Part shown: one piece after another, positions 1 to 8,095 of the stretch
How positions within the stretch are numbered: position 1 is the stretch's first letter
How the letters are laid out: each line of letters starts with the position of its first letter
Assembly: GCF_003349955.1 (NCBI RefSeq)
Contig: NZ_QLKQ01000012.1
Location: forward strand, 44,153-108,152
Length of the DNA: 64,000 nt
Direction: 5' to 3'
Origin: Azospirillum brasilense
GTDB taxonomy: Bacteria; Pseudomonadota; Alphaproteobacteria; Azospirillales; Azospirillaceae
The notes under the pieces: model-generated
Database searches by the model: none
What the model was told of the DNA's origin: nothing
What the model saw: only the letters and a program-made list of their open reading frames with translations
Made by a program: the position numbers and the translations under genes

Positions 1-163
1 GATGTTCGAACGCATCGCGCAGGCCGCGGAACCCCGTGTCCGGCTCGATGGCGGCCCGTCGCCGCTCAGTTCTTTCCAGTCGGCGGCGCTTGGCGGCACC
101 GCGGGCATGGACGCGGGCGGCGCGGGGGAGTATGAAAACGGCGACGGGAACCCGCTCGGCTGA
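1..163 (+). CDS. C-terminal end of an unidentified protein (partial)
   Basis: The frame beginning at base 2 is open from the window edge to a TGA at 161-163. Its codons end overwhelmingly in G or C, as in the genuine genes nearby, so it is probably the tail of a gene that begins upstream. The visible 53 residues are rich in Gly and Ala and end in ...GNPLG. No domain is recognisable and the true start is outside the window. It runs in the same direction as infA and ends 142 bases before it. Function unknown. Confidence 0.4.
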   Translation, partial: MFERIAQAAEPRVRLDGGPSPLSSFQSAALGGTAGMDAGGAGEYENGDGNPLG

Positions 164-305
164 ACCGCCGGCTGTTTCCGTCCCATCTGGAAGGCTTTGG
201 CCAACCCCCACGCCGGAGGCTCACCGCCCCCGGTGGAATCCCCCTTGACCGGGCGGCTTCGGGAGGTCAGTTATTGCCTCGAAACTGTTACGGACTTAAG
301 GGGCT

Positions 306-524
306 ATGGCTAAGGAAGATCTGATCGAGTTCTCCGGAACCGTCGTCGAGCTGCTGCCGAACGCGATGTTCCGTGTGAAGCTCGACAACGAGCATGAAGT
401 GCTGGCGCACACCTCCGGCAAGATGCGCAAGAACCGCATCCGCGTGCTGGCCGGTGACCGCGTCAACGTCGAGATGACGCCCTACGACCTGACCAAGGGC
501 CGGATCACGTTCCGGTTCAAGTGA
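306..524 (+). CDS. infA: translation initiation factor IF-1
   Basis: This is a 72-residue protein of the exact length and pattern of bacterial IF-1: a [11 protein letters not shown] start, an S1-like OB fold through most of the chain and the terminal KGRITFRFK block. IF-1 binds the A site of the 30S subunit and works with IF-2 and IF-3 in start-codon selection. The start is preceded by an AAGGGG stretch. It heads the infA-maf-RNase E/G-yacG series typical of alphaproteobacteria. Its last codons form the left arm of a perfect hairpin whose loop contains the stop codon. Confidence 0.97.
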   Translation: MAKEDLIEFSGTVVELLPNAMFRVKLDNEHEVLAHTSGKMRKNRIRVLAGDRVNVEMTPYDLTKGRITFRFK

Positions 525-533
525 TTGAACCGG
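512..533 (+). promoter_or_regulatory. hairpin enclosing the infA stop codon
   Basis: CCGGTTCAA (512-520) and TTGAACCGG (525-533) are perfect inverted arms around the loop GTGA, which contains the infA TGA. TTGAACCGG occurs again at 543-551, so the left arm could pair with either copy. No T-run follows, so this is not a classic terminator. It could be an attenuator, an RNA-stability stem, or a processing site between infA and maf. Only the structure is seen; the role is inferred. Confidence 0.5.
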
Positions 534-580
534 TTTCCCGCGTTGAACCGGTTTCCACCGTCGGCCATCCTCCCCGCGTT

Positions 581-1186
581 ATGAGCACCGAAACCACCCA
601 CCGGCTCGTGCTGGCGTCCGCCTCGCCCCGCCGGCTCGACCTGTTGCGCCAGATCGGCGTGGTGCCCGACGCGGTCGACCCCGCAGACATCGACGAATCG
701 CCCCTGCCGCGGGAGCTTCCGCCCCAGCACGCGCTGCGTCTGGCCGGCGAGAAGGCCGCCGCCGTGGCCGCGCGCCATCCCGGCGCCTTCGTGCTGGCCG
801 CCGACACGGTGGTCGCCTGCGGCCGCCGCATCCTGCCCAAGGCGGAGGAGGAGAAGCAGGCGCGCGCCTGCCTCGCCCTGCTGTCCGGACGACGGCACCG
901 GGTGTTCGGTGGAGTCGTGCTGTTGTCGCCCGCAGGGGAAGGGGAGGCGTTGCGCCGGTCGGATCGGCTGGTGCGCACCGACGTGACCTTCAAGTCGCTG
1001 TCCCACGAGGAGACCGAGTCCTACATCGCCTGCGGCGAATGGCAGGGCAAGGCCGGCGGCTACGCGATCCAGGGCCGGGCGGCGGCCCATGTCCGCTGGA
1101 TCGGCGGTTCCTACAGCAACGTGGTCGGGCTGCCCCTGTTCGAAGTGGCGGCGCTGCTGCGCGGCGCGGGGTTCCCGCTGCCGTGA
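581..1186 (+). CDS. maf: Maf-family nucleotide pyrophosphatase
   Basis: This 201-residue protein shows the Maf signatures SASPRR at residues 13-18 and the catalytic AADT segment with Asp75. Maf proteins hydrolyse non-canonical or modified nucleoside triphosphates to monophosphates and are linked to septum control and nucleotide-pool cleaning. An in-frame ATG lies at 521, but the conserved domain begins just after the ATG at 581, which is therefore taken as the start. The last codon overlaps the GTG start of the RNase gene, implying coupled translation. Confidence 0.92.
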   Translation: MSTETTHRLVLASASPRRLDLLRQIGVVPDAVDPADIDESPLPRELPPQHALRLAGEKAAAVAARHPGAFVLAADTVVACGRRILPKAEEEKQARACLALLSGRRHRVFGGVVLLSPAGEGEALRRSDRLVRTDVTFKSLSHEETESYIACGEWQGKAGGYAIQGRAAAHVRWIGGSYSNVVGLPLFEVAALLRGAGFPLP

Positions 1187-2439
1187 CGGGGAGCACCGTC
1201 GGCGCCGCATCGGACATCCTGATCGACCGCGACGGTCCGCTGACGCGGGCCGCCGTTCTGACCGGCGGCCGGCTGACCGACCTCTACATCGACCACGCCG
1301 AGCGGCCTTCGCTGTTGGGCCATGTGTTCCTCGGCCGGGTGGAGCGCATCGCGACGGGGCTGGATGGCGCCTTCGTCGATCTCGGCACCGGAAAGTCGGG
1401 TTTGCTCTCGGCGCTGGACGCCCGCGGGCCGAAGGGGCGCCCGAAGGCCAAGGGCGAGCGCATCGGCAACCTGCTGCGCACCGGCCAGACCGTGCTGGTG
1501 CAGGTGAAGGCCGACGCCACCGGGTCCAAGGGACCGTCCCTGACCATGGACATCACCCTGCCGGGCCGCTTTCTGGTGCACGCGCCGCTGGGACGCGACG
1601 TGGCGGTGTCGAAGCGGCTGGGCAGCGGGCCGGAGCGCACCGAACTGGCCCGCCGCATCCAGGACATCGCCCCCGGCGCCGGCTGGATCGTCCGGGCGGG
1701 CGCCGCCACGGCGCCGGACGGGCTGCTCGCCGCGGAGTCGGACGCGCTGCATCTGGCGTGGCGGTCCATCCGCGACGCGGCGGAGCGGGGCGGTGGGCCC
1801 GCGCTGCTGCTGCCCGGCCCCGACGCGCCGCGCCGTGCCCTGATCGAGCATGGGGCGAGTGTTCCGTCGCGGATCATCGTGGACGACGCGGCCTTGGCCC
1901 GCGACCTCGCCGACTGGTGCGCCGACCGCGCGCCGGATCTTGAGGTGCGTGTGGAGCCGTTCGACGCTCGGCTGTTGGCCGTGCCTTCCGCCGATCGGAC
2001 AGGAGGGGGCCGGCAACGGCTGTTCGACCTGCGCGACCTCGACGCTGAAATCGAAACGCTGCTCGGCACGCGGGTGCCGCTGTCCGGCGGCGGGTCGCTG
2101 GTCATCGAGCGGACCGAGGCGATGACCGTGGTGGACGTCAACGCGGGGGAACGCGGCAACCCGCTGGACGTCAATCTTGAGGCGGCGGCGGAGATCCCCC
2201 GGCAACTGCGCCTGCGCAACGCCGGTGGGATCGTCGTCGTCGATTTCGTCAACATGCGCAACCGAGGCGACGCCGAACGGCTGCTGAACGCCCTGTCCCG
2301 CGCGGTGGAGGACGACCCGGCGCAGACCCAGGTCTATGGCCTGTCGAAGCTGGGTCTGGTGGAGATGACCCGCGCCCGGCGCGGCACGGCCCTGGCCGAT
2401 TTGCTGGGCGCCGGCCGCAGGGGCGCGGCGGAGGACTGA
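1183..2439 (+). CDS. short ribonuclease E/G family protein
   Basis: This 418-residue protein has an embedded S1 domain (about 43-125) and the RNase E/G catalytic segments VVDVNAG (Asp318) and VVVDFVNM (Asp354), the two Mg-binding aspartates of the family. It ends soon after the EMTRARRG segment, where classical RNase E/G continue with a CPxC zinc-link; no Cys pair is present, so the zinc-bridged tetramer of E. coli RNase E is unlikely. The GTG start overlaps the maf stop codon (GTGA). Such short paralogues beside maf and yacG are common in alphaproteobacteria. Likely a single-strand-specific endoribonuclease in RNA or rRNA maturation. Confidence 0.9.
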   Translation: MTGSTVGAASDILIDRDGPLTRAAVLTGGRLTDLYIDHAERPSLLGHVFLGRVERIATGLDGAFVDLGTGKSGLLSALDARGPKGRPKAKGERIGNLLRTGQTVLVQVKADATGSKGPSLTMDITLPGRFLVHAPLGRDVAVSKRLGSGPERTELARRIQDIAPGAGWIVRAGAATAPDGLLAAESDALHLAWRSIRDAAERGGGPALLLPGPDAPRRALIEHGASVPSRIIVDDAALARDLADWCADRAPDLEVRVEPFDARLLAVPSADRTGGGRQRLFDLRDLDAEIETLLGTRVPLSGGGSLVIERTEAMTVVDVNAGERGNPLDVNLEAAAEIPRQLRLRNAGGIVVVDFVNMRNRGDAERLLNALSRAVEDDPAQTQVYGLSKLGLVEMTRARRGTALADLLGAGRRGAAED

Positions 2440-2442
2440 GCG

Positions 2443-2628
2443 ATGAACGACAACCAGAAGCCATCTGAGAAAGCCTGCCCGATCTGCGGCCGCCCGGCGG
2501 TGGAGGAGACCAAGCCCTTCTGTTCCAAGCGCTGCGCCGATGTGGATTTGTCGCGCTGGCTGGGCGGCGTCTACCGCATCGAAAGCCCCGACCGTCCGGA
2601 CGCCGAGGAGGCCGACGAGCGGGAGTGA
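2443..2628 (+). CDS. yacG: zinc-binding DNA gyrase inhibitor YacG
   Basis: This is a 61-residue protein with a CPIC (Cys12, Cys15) and CSKRC (Cys27, Cys31) zinc knuckle followed by DLSRWL, the YacG/DUF329 signature, and an acidic tail. E. coli YacG binds GyrB and inhibits gyrase, protecting against excessive supercoiling. It starts three bases after the RNase stop, so it is in the same operon, and it is followed by tRNA-Phe. Confidence 0.94.
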   Translation: MNDNQKPSEKACPICGRPAVEETKPFCSKRCADVDLSRWLGGVYRIESPDRPDAEEADERE

Positions 2629-2726
2629 CGGGGCGGCGAAATTCTGCATTTTAGGGCTGGACAGGCCCGGCGAATTTGCCTACAAAGCGCGCCTCGACGC
2701 GCCGCGGTCATCACCGCGGCGTCGGT

Positions 2727-2802
2727 GCCCAGGTAGCTCAGTTGGTAGAGCAGGGGACTGAAAATCCCCGTGTCGGCGGTTCGACTCCGTCCCTGGGCAC
2801 CA
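2727..2802 (+). tRNA. tRNA-Phe (GAA)
   Basis: This is a 76-base cloverleaf. Acceptor arms are GCCCAGG (2727-2733) and CCTGGGC (2792-2798), followed by A73 and an encoded CCA. The D arm reads TAGCTCAGTTGGTAGAGC. The anticodon stem GGGGA/TCCCC encloses CTGAAAA, giving anticodon GAA. A GGTTCGACTCC T-arm is present. All canonical positions are intact. Confidence 0.97.
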
Positions 2803-2833
2803 CTTCTTCCCCTCATGGGGTTGTGGTGTTCCG

Positions 2834-2862
2834 AACGCTCCGTCATCCGCGGGGCGTTTTTT
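2834..2862 (+). terminator. rho-independent terminator after tRNA-Phe
   Basis: Arms AACGCTCC (2834-2841) and GGGGCGTT (2851-2858), with one G-T wobble, enclose a nine-base loop. They run into a six-T tract at 2857-2862. It should end the tRNA transcript before the glycosyltransferase operon. Confidence 0.85.
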
Positions 2863-2968
2863 GTTGTCCGCGCTGCGTCTCCCGGCCCGGCGGGCGCGCG
2901 GAAGGGGTGGCGTTCCCGCTGCGGCAACCGTATCGTGCGTCGCGCAACGATCCGGCGCGGATGGCAGG

Positions 2969-3946
2969 ATGCTCGATCAGCGGACAAGCGCGTTTCTTGA
3001 AGACTTCCTGGCGAAGCCCGGCGGCGATCCCGAGCGGCTCGACCGCTTCCTGCTGCACGGTCCCTACCGCGGCCGGCGCGGCGGCCGGCCCCGGCTGAAG
3101 CTGGCCTTCCACGACTTCTGGCCGGAATTCGACACGGGCACCAATTTCTTCATCGAGATCCTGTCCAGCCGTTTCGACCTGTCGGTGGTCGAGGACGACA
3201 GCGACCTCGCCATCGTGTCGGTCTTCGGCGGGCGGCACCGCGAGGCGCGCAGCCGCCGCACCCTGTTCTTCACCGGGGAAAACGTCCGTCCGCCGCTGGA
3301 TGGCTTCGACATGGCGGTGTCCTTCGACCGCCTCGACGACCCGCGCCATTACCGCCTGCCGCTCTACGTCATGCACGCCTACGAACACATGCGGGAAGGG
3401 GCGGTGCCGCATTTCTGCTCCCCCGTGCTGCCGCCGGTGCCGCCGACGCGGGCGGCCTTCGCGGAGCGCGGCTTCTGCGCCTTCCTCTACAAGAACCCGA
3501 ACGGGGAGCGCCGCAACCGCTTCTTCCCGGCGCTGGACGGGCGGCGACGCGTCGATTCGGTGGGCTGGCACCTGAACAACACCGGCAGCGTCGTCAAGAT
3601 GGGCTGGCTGTCCAAAATCCGCGTCTTCGAACGCTACCGCTTCGCCTTCGCCTTCGAGAACGCCAGCCACCCCGGCTATTTGACGGAGAAGATTTTGGAC
3701 GTTTTCCAGGCCGGGGCGGTGCCGCTCTATTGGGGCGATCCTGACCTGGAGCGCGAGGTGGCGGCGGGCAGCTTCATCGACGTCTCGCGCTTCGCCACGG
3801 ACGAGGAAGCGGTGGATCACATCCTGGCGGTGGACGACGATTACGACGCCTATTGCGCCCACCGCGCCGTGGCGCCCTTCCTGGGGACGGAGGAGTTTTA
3901 TTTCGACGCCTACCGCCTCGCCGACTGGATCGAGAGCCGGTTGTAA
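2969..3946 (+). CDS. GT10-family glycosyltransferase (alpha-1,3-fucosyltransferase-like)
   Basis: The 325-residue protein carries the GT10 donor-binding core: FAFENAS near residues 227-233, YLTEK (237-241) and AVPLYWGDP (250-258). GT10 enzymes move fucose from GDP-fucose to GlcNAc/Gal acceptors or, in some bacteria, related sugars. The C-terminal GT-B half is conserved, and no membrane segment is visible, so a cytosolic enzyme is expected. The frame is open upstream to about 2861, but the ATG at 2969 best fits the start of recognisable sequence; its ribosome site is weak. First gene of a glycosyltransferase operon; donor and acceptor are inferred from family only. Confidence 0.85.
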   Translation: MLDQRTSAFLEDFLAKPGGDPERLDRFLLHGPYRGRRGGRPRLKLAFHDFWPEFDTGTNFFIEILSSRFDLSVVEDDSDLAIVSVFGGRHREARSRRTLFFTGENVRPPLDGFDMAVSFDRLDDPRHYRLPLYVMHAYEHMREGAVPHFCSPVLPPVPPTRAAFAERGFCAFLYKNPNGERRNRFFPALDGRRRVDSVGWHLNNTGSVVKMGWLSKIRVFERYRFAFAFENASHPGYLTEKILDVFQAGAVPLYWGDPDLEREVAAGSFIDVSRFATDEEAVDHILAVDDDYDAYCAHRAVAPFLGTEEFYFDAYRLADWIESRL

Positions 3947-3970
3947 GAGCCGGGAGGGGAGGGGGAGGCG

Positions 3971-4693
3971 ATGGCGCGGGTGTTGCTGAATTACGCGGAC
4001 GGGGCCTTTCTGGCGGCGCAGAAGCGCAACGCCCGCAGCGGGATGGAGGTCGGAGGTTTCGACTCCGTGGCCATGCTGGGGCGAAGCCACATCGACCCGG
4101 CCTTCGTCGAGCGCAACCGCTTCATCCTCGACCAGCCGCGCGGCGCGGGCTATTGGCTGTGGAAGCCCTGGGCCATCTGGACCTTGCTGCGCAACCATCT
4201 GAAGGACGGCGACGTGCTGTTCTACTGTGACAGCGGCGCCCATTTCGTGCACCGCGCCGACCCGGTGATCGACCTGTGCCGGGAGCGGCGCGACCTGCCC
4301 ATCCTGCTGTTCACGCTGCAGGACGAATTCAAGAACCGTGGCTGGACCAAGCGCGACTGCTTCCATTTCATGCGGTTGGACCGGCCGGAATACACCGACG
4401 CCACCCAGATCCTGGCGAGTTTCATCGTCTGCGAACGGACGCCGGAAACCATCGCCTTCGTCTCCGAATGGCTGCGCTTCGCCCAGGACGAGCGCATCCT
4501 CACCGACGCGCCGAACGAGTGCGGCAAGCCCGACTACCCGGAATTCCGCGACCACCGGCACGACCAGAGCATCCTCAGCCTGCTGGCCCGCCGCCGTGGG
4601 GTGAGCACGATCCCCGACATCTCGCAATGGGGCGATGATCGGCGTCCGCCGGAGATCCCGCGCATCCTGCTGCACACCCGCCAGCGGGACTGA
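3971..4693 (+). CDS. unassigned glycosyltransferase-like protein
   Basis: This is a 240-residue protein lying between two clear glycosyltransferases. It has a GAGYWLWKPWAIW block near residues 58-70 and a GDVLFYCDSGAHF segment near 79-91, which resembles the DxD-type sugar-nucleotide site of GT-A enzymes but reads DSG. This pattern is seen in poorly characterised transferases of polysaccharide loci. No signal peptide or membrane span is seen. It follows the GT10 gene by 24 bases and precedes the GT41 gene by 8, so it belongs to the operon. Donor, acceptor and activity are unknown. Confidence 0.65.
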   Translation: MARVLLNYADGAFLAAQKRNARSGMEVGGFDSVAMLGRSHIDPAFVERNRFILDQPRGAGYWLWKPWAIWTLLRNHLKDGDVLFYCDSGAHFVHRADPVIDLCRERRDLPILLFTLQDEFKNRGWTKRDCFHFMRLDRPEYTDATQILASFIVCERTPETIAFVSEWLRFAQDERILTDAPNECGKPDYPEFRDHRHDQSILSLLARRRGVSTIPDISQWGDDRRPPEIPRILLHTRQRD

Positions 4694-4701
4694 GAGGGCC
4701 C

Positions 4702-7188
4702 ATGGACCAATCCGAGACCGCCGAACGGGCCGCCGCGCTGCACCGGCAGGCCGTCGCCGCCCAGCGCGAGGGCCGCGTCCGCGACGCCGTGGCGCTGTTC
4801 CAGCAGGCGCTGGCGCTGCGCAAGGACGTGGAGACCTACCTGGATTTCGGCGGCCTGCTGGCCGGGTTGTCGCAATGGGGGCCGGCGGGGGCGGTCTATG
4901 CGGCGGCGCTGAAGCTGGCGCCCGCCTCCCCCGACGCCCATTACGGGGTGGCGCTGTCCCTCCACGCCCAAGGGCGCCCGGCGCAGGCCGAGCCGCATTA
5001 CCGGACCGTCCTGGCGGCCTGCCCCGGGCTGGGCGAGGTGTGGAACAATCTGGGCGTGGCGCTTCAGGACCAGGACCGCCCGGCCGAGGCCGAAACCGCC
5101 TACCGCGAGGCCCTGCGCGACCGGCCGCAGGACGCCGGCACCTGGAAGAATCTGGCGGTCGCGCTGGAGGCTCTGGGCCGGACCGGCGAGGCCGAAACCG
5201 CCTACCGGGAGGCGCTGTCGCGCCATCCGGAACATGGGGTGTCCTTGAACAACCTCGGCGTTCTCGTCCTGGCGGCCGGTCGCGTGGACGAGGCGGGGCG
5301 GATCGGCCGCCGCATGGCGGCGCTGAACCCGGCGGACCGGCACGGTTGGATGCTGCTGGGCAACGCCGCCCACGCGGCCGGCCGCTGGGCCGCAGCGGTG
5401 CGGGCGAACGCGGTGGCGGTGCGGCTGGCGCCGGACGATGCCATCCTGCGCCACAACCTCGCCAACGCGCTCGCCGCCGCCGGACGGCGGCAGGAGGCGG
5501 TGGCGGAGTACCGGGCGGTTCTCGGGCTTCGGCCCGACATCCCGGCGGCGGCGGTCAGTCTGGCGGCGGAACTGCTCGGCCTGCACGACCTGCCCGGTGC
5601 CCAGGCGGTGCTGCGCGGCGCGCTCGGGCAGCATCCGGATCATGGCCCGGCGTGGCGGATTCTCGGCCGGACGCTGGCCGGGGCCTTGCGGCCGGACGCC
5701 GCGCTCCACGCGTTGCGCCGGACGGTGGCCCTCGATCCCGGCGACCAGGCGGGATGGGAGGATCTGGCCGCCGCCGCGATCCTGGCCGACCGGATCGCGC
5801 CGTCCATCGAGGCCCTTCGCCGCGTCCGCCGGCTCGCCCCCGCCTACAACCCGGCGCTGGCGCAGCTGGTGCAGCAGCAAAGGCACGCCTGCGACTGGCG
5901 TGACCTGCCGGCGCTGGAAAGCGACCTGATCGGCCGGCTGCGCGCCGGGGCGCTGGGCGTGCCGCCCTTCGGCCTGCTGGCGGTGGACACGACCCTGGCG
6001 GACCAGCGGGCGGCGGCGGAGCGCTGGGCGCGGCAGAAGGCGCACGGTGTGCCGGCGGTGGCGCGTTCCGCCGTTCCCGGAGATGGTCGCATGCGCATCG
6101 GCTACCTCTCCGCCGACTTCCACGAGCACGCCACGGCCTATCTGATGGCGGAGCTTCTGGAGCGGCACGACCGGACGCGCTTCGCCGTGACCGCCTATTC
6201 CACCGGCATCGACGACGGCAGCGCGATGCGCCGCCGCCTGACCGCGGCGGTGGAACGCTTCGTCGATCTGCGCGACCGCTCCGACCTGGACGCCGCGCGG
6301 GCCATCGCCGCCGACGGCATCGACATCCTGGTGGACCTGAAGGGCTACACGGCCTTCGCCCGCACGCCGATCCTGGCGGCGCGGCCCGCCCCGGTGCAGG
6401 TGAACTGGCTGGGCTATCCCGGCACCATGGGGGCGGACTTCATCGACGTCATCCTGGCCGACGCGGCGACCATCCCGCCGGGCGAGGAGGGCTTTTACAG
6501 CGAGGCGGTGGTGCGGCTTCCCCACTGCTACCAGCCCAACGACCGCCACCGCGCCATCGCGGAGCGCACCCCGTCGCGCGCCGATTGCGGGTTGCCGGAG
6601 GACGGCTTCGTCTTCTGCTGCTTCAACAGCCCCTACAAGCTGACGCCCGCCGTATTCGACGTCTGGGCGCGGCTGTTGCGCGCCGTTCCGGGGAGTGTGC
6701 TGTGGCTCTACGCCGGCAACCCGCTGGTGGTCGGCAACCTGCGGCGCGAGGCGGCGGCCCGCGGGGTGGCGCCGGACCGTCTCGTCTTCGCGTCGCCGCG
6801 CCCGCTGGCGGAGCATCTGGCGCGCCACCGGCTGGCCGGCCTGTTCCTCGACACGCTGCCCTACAACGCCCACACCACGGCCAGCGACGCGCTGTGGGCC
6901 GGGCTTCCGGTGGTGACCTGCCGGGGCGGGATCTTCGCCGGGCGCGTGGCGGCCAGCCTGCTCGACACGGTGGGACTGCCGGACCTGATCACCGATTCGC
7001 TGAAGGCCTACGAGGCGCTGGCCCTCGACCTCGCTTGCGATCCGGCACGGCTGGCCGGGCTGAAGGCGCGGTTGGCGGCGGCGCGGACGGCCAGCCCGCT
7101 GTTCGACGGCGACCGCTTCGCCCGCGATCTGGAGGGCGCCTATCGCGCGATCTGGCAACGATTCACAGCGGCGGGAGACCCGCGATGA
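4702..7188 (+). CDS. TPR-repeat GT41 (O-GlcNAc transferase/SPINDLY-like) glycosyltransferase
   Basis: The 828-residue protein has about eleven tetratricopeptide repeats over residues 1-400 (WNNLGVALQDQ, LNNLGVLVLAAG and similar). A GT41 catalytic region follows from about residue 465, with RIGYLSADFHEHA, VDLKGYT, QVNWLGYPGTMGADFID and a late HTTASDALWAGLPVVT donor-binding block. In eukaryotes this architecture modifies Ser/Thr of proteins with GlcNAc or fucose; in bacteria it is linked to protein (flagellin, adhesin) glycosylation. It is probably cytosolic, with the TPR superhelix binding the protein substrate. Its stop overlaps the next gene's ATG. A second GT41 lies at 49.7 kb. Confidence 0.92.
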   Translation: MDQSETAERAAALHRQAVAAQREGRVRDAVALFQQALALRKDVETYLDFGGLLAGLSQWGPAGAVYAAALKLAPASPDAHYGVALSLHAQGRPAQAEPHYRTVLAACPGLGEVWNNLGVALQDQDRPAEAETAYREALRDRPQDAGTWKNLAVALEALGRTGEAETAYREALSRHPEHGVSLNNLGVLVLAAGRVDEAGRIGRRMAALNPADRHGWMLLGNAAHAAGRWAAAVRANAVAVRLAPDDAILRHNLANALAAAGRRQEAVAEYRAVLGLRPDIPAAAVSLAAELLGLHDLPGAQAVLRGALGQHPDHGPAWRILGRTLAGALRPDAALHALRRTVALDPGDQAGWEDLAAAAILADRIAPSIEALRRVRRLAPAYNPALAQLVQQQRHACDWRDLPALESDLIGRLRAGALGVPPFGLLAVDTTLADQRAAAERWARQKAHGVPAVARSAVPGDGRMRIGYLSADFHEHATAYLMAELLERHDRTRFAVTAYSTGIDDGSAMRRRLTAAVERFVDLRDRSDLDAARAIAADGIDILVDLKGYTAFARTPILAARPAPVQVNWLGYPGTMGADFIDVILADAATIPPGEEGFYSEAVVRLPHCYQPNDRHRAIAERTPSRADCGLPEDGFVFCCFNSPYKLTPAVFDVWARLLRAVPGSVLWLYAGNPLVVGNLRREAAARGVAPDRLVFASPRPLAEHLARHRLAGLFLDTLPYNAHTTASDALWAGLPVVTCRGGIFAGRVAASLLDTVGLPDLITDSLKAYEALALDLACDPARLAGLKARLAAARTASPLFDGDRFARDLEGAYRAIWQRFTAAGDPR

Positions 7189-7970
7189 CGACCACGGACC
7201 GGCGGCTTCACATCGTCGTGCCCTACCGCGACCGCGCGGCGCATCTGCGGGAGTTCGTGCCGCGGGTCGGCGCTTACTTCGCAACGCTCGCCGAGCCCAT
7301 CGACTACCGCGTCACCATCGTCGAGCAGGAGGCCGGGCTGCCCTTCAACCGGGGCGCCATCAAGAATGTTGGCTTCCTGCTGGGCGAGGCGGAGAGCGGC
7401 TACACCTGCCTGCACGACATCGACTATCTGCCCGTCGACGCCGATTACTCCTGGGTCGACCGTCCGACCCCCATCCTGTCCTTCGGGGCGGAGCAGCGGC
7501 CGGTGGCGCCCGGCCGCTCCGACCAGACGGTGACCACCGACCTGGAGAGCACGATGGGCGGCGTCCTGCTGATGCCCAACGACGTGTTCCGGCGGATCGA
7601 CGGCTATTCCAACGCCTATTGGGGCTGGGGCTACGAGGATTTCGACCTGTCGCTGCGCATCCGCTCCCGCCGCATCCCGACCGCGCGGCGGCCCGGCCGG
7701 TTCGAGCCGCTGGACCACGACAACGAGGGGTTCAACCCCGACGCCTCGGCCTCGCCCATCGCGCGGGTCAACAAGCGGGTGTTCCAGGCGAACTGGGCCG
7801 GCGGGACGATCCCGGAGGAGGACGGCCTGTCCAGCCTGTCCTTCGAGATGCTCGACCGCCGCCCCTGCGACGGCGCGCCTCCCGGCGCCGAGGGGCGATG
7901 GGAGATCGTGCGCGTCCGCCTGACCATGGCGCCGCTGCCCGGCCAGCTGGCGGCCTTCCGGGCGCGCTGA
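7185..7970 (+). CDS. GT7-type (beta-1,4-galactosyltransferase-like) glycosyltransferase
   Basis: This 261-residue protein resembles the catalytic domain of animal beta-1,4-galactosyltransferases: VPYRDR near 12-17, FNRGAIKNVGF (54-64), the metal-binding DID (78-80), and YWGWGYEDFDLSLR (145-158), matching the WGWGGED hallmark. GT7 enzymes transfer Gal or GalNAc from UDP-sugars to GlcNAc or xylose ends. Unlike the animal enzymes it has no membrane anchor. ATGA overlap with the GT41 gene indicates coupled translation. With a GT10 gene in the same operon, a Gal-(Fuc)-GlcNAc type glycan is conceivable but is inference. Confidence 0.87.
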   Translation: MTTTDRRLHIVVPYRDRAAHLREFVPRVGAYFATLAEPIDYRVTIVEQEAGLPFNRGAIKNVGFLLGEAESGYTCLHDIDYLPVDADYSWVDRPTPILSFGAEQRPVAPGRSDQTVTTDLESTMGGVLLMPNDVFRRIDGYSNAYWGWGYEDFDLSLRIRSRRIPTARRPGRFEPLDHDNEGFNPDASASPIARVNKRVFQANWAGGTIPEEDGLSSLSFEMLDRRPCDGAPPGAEGRWEIVRVRLTMAPLPGQLAAFRAR

Positions 7971-8095
7971 AGCTGTTACCTTTCGGGACACCGGCGCATC
8001 TGCGGGAAGACACCGGCGCGCTCGGATGCGTATAGTGCGCCGCTCGCGGCGGCTCTTGGCCCGCAGGACGAACACCCGCGAAACGACGAAGCGGA

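Noticed and set aside
36..248. A 70-codon + frame at the window start
   Set aside because: Arg/Ser/Pro-rich shadow; the frame ending at 163 has better third-position GC.
4534..7284. A 916-codon open frame on the - strand
   Set aside because: Antisense to the TPR-GT41 gene; no recognisable domain.
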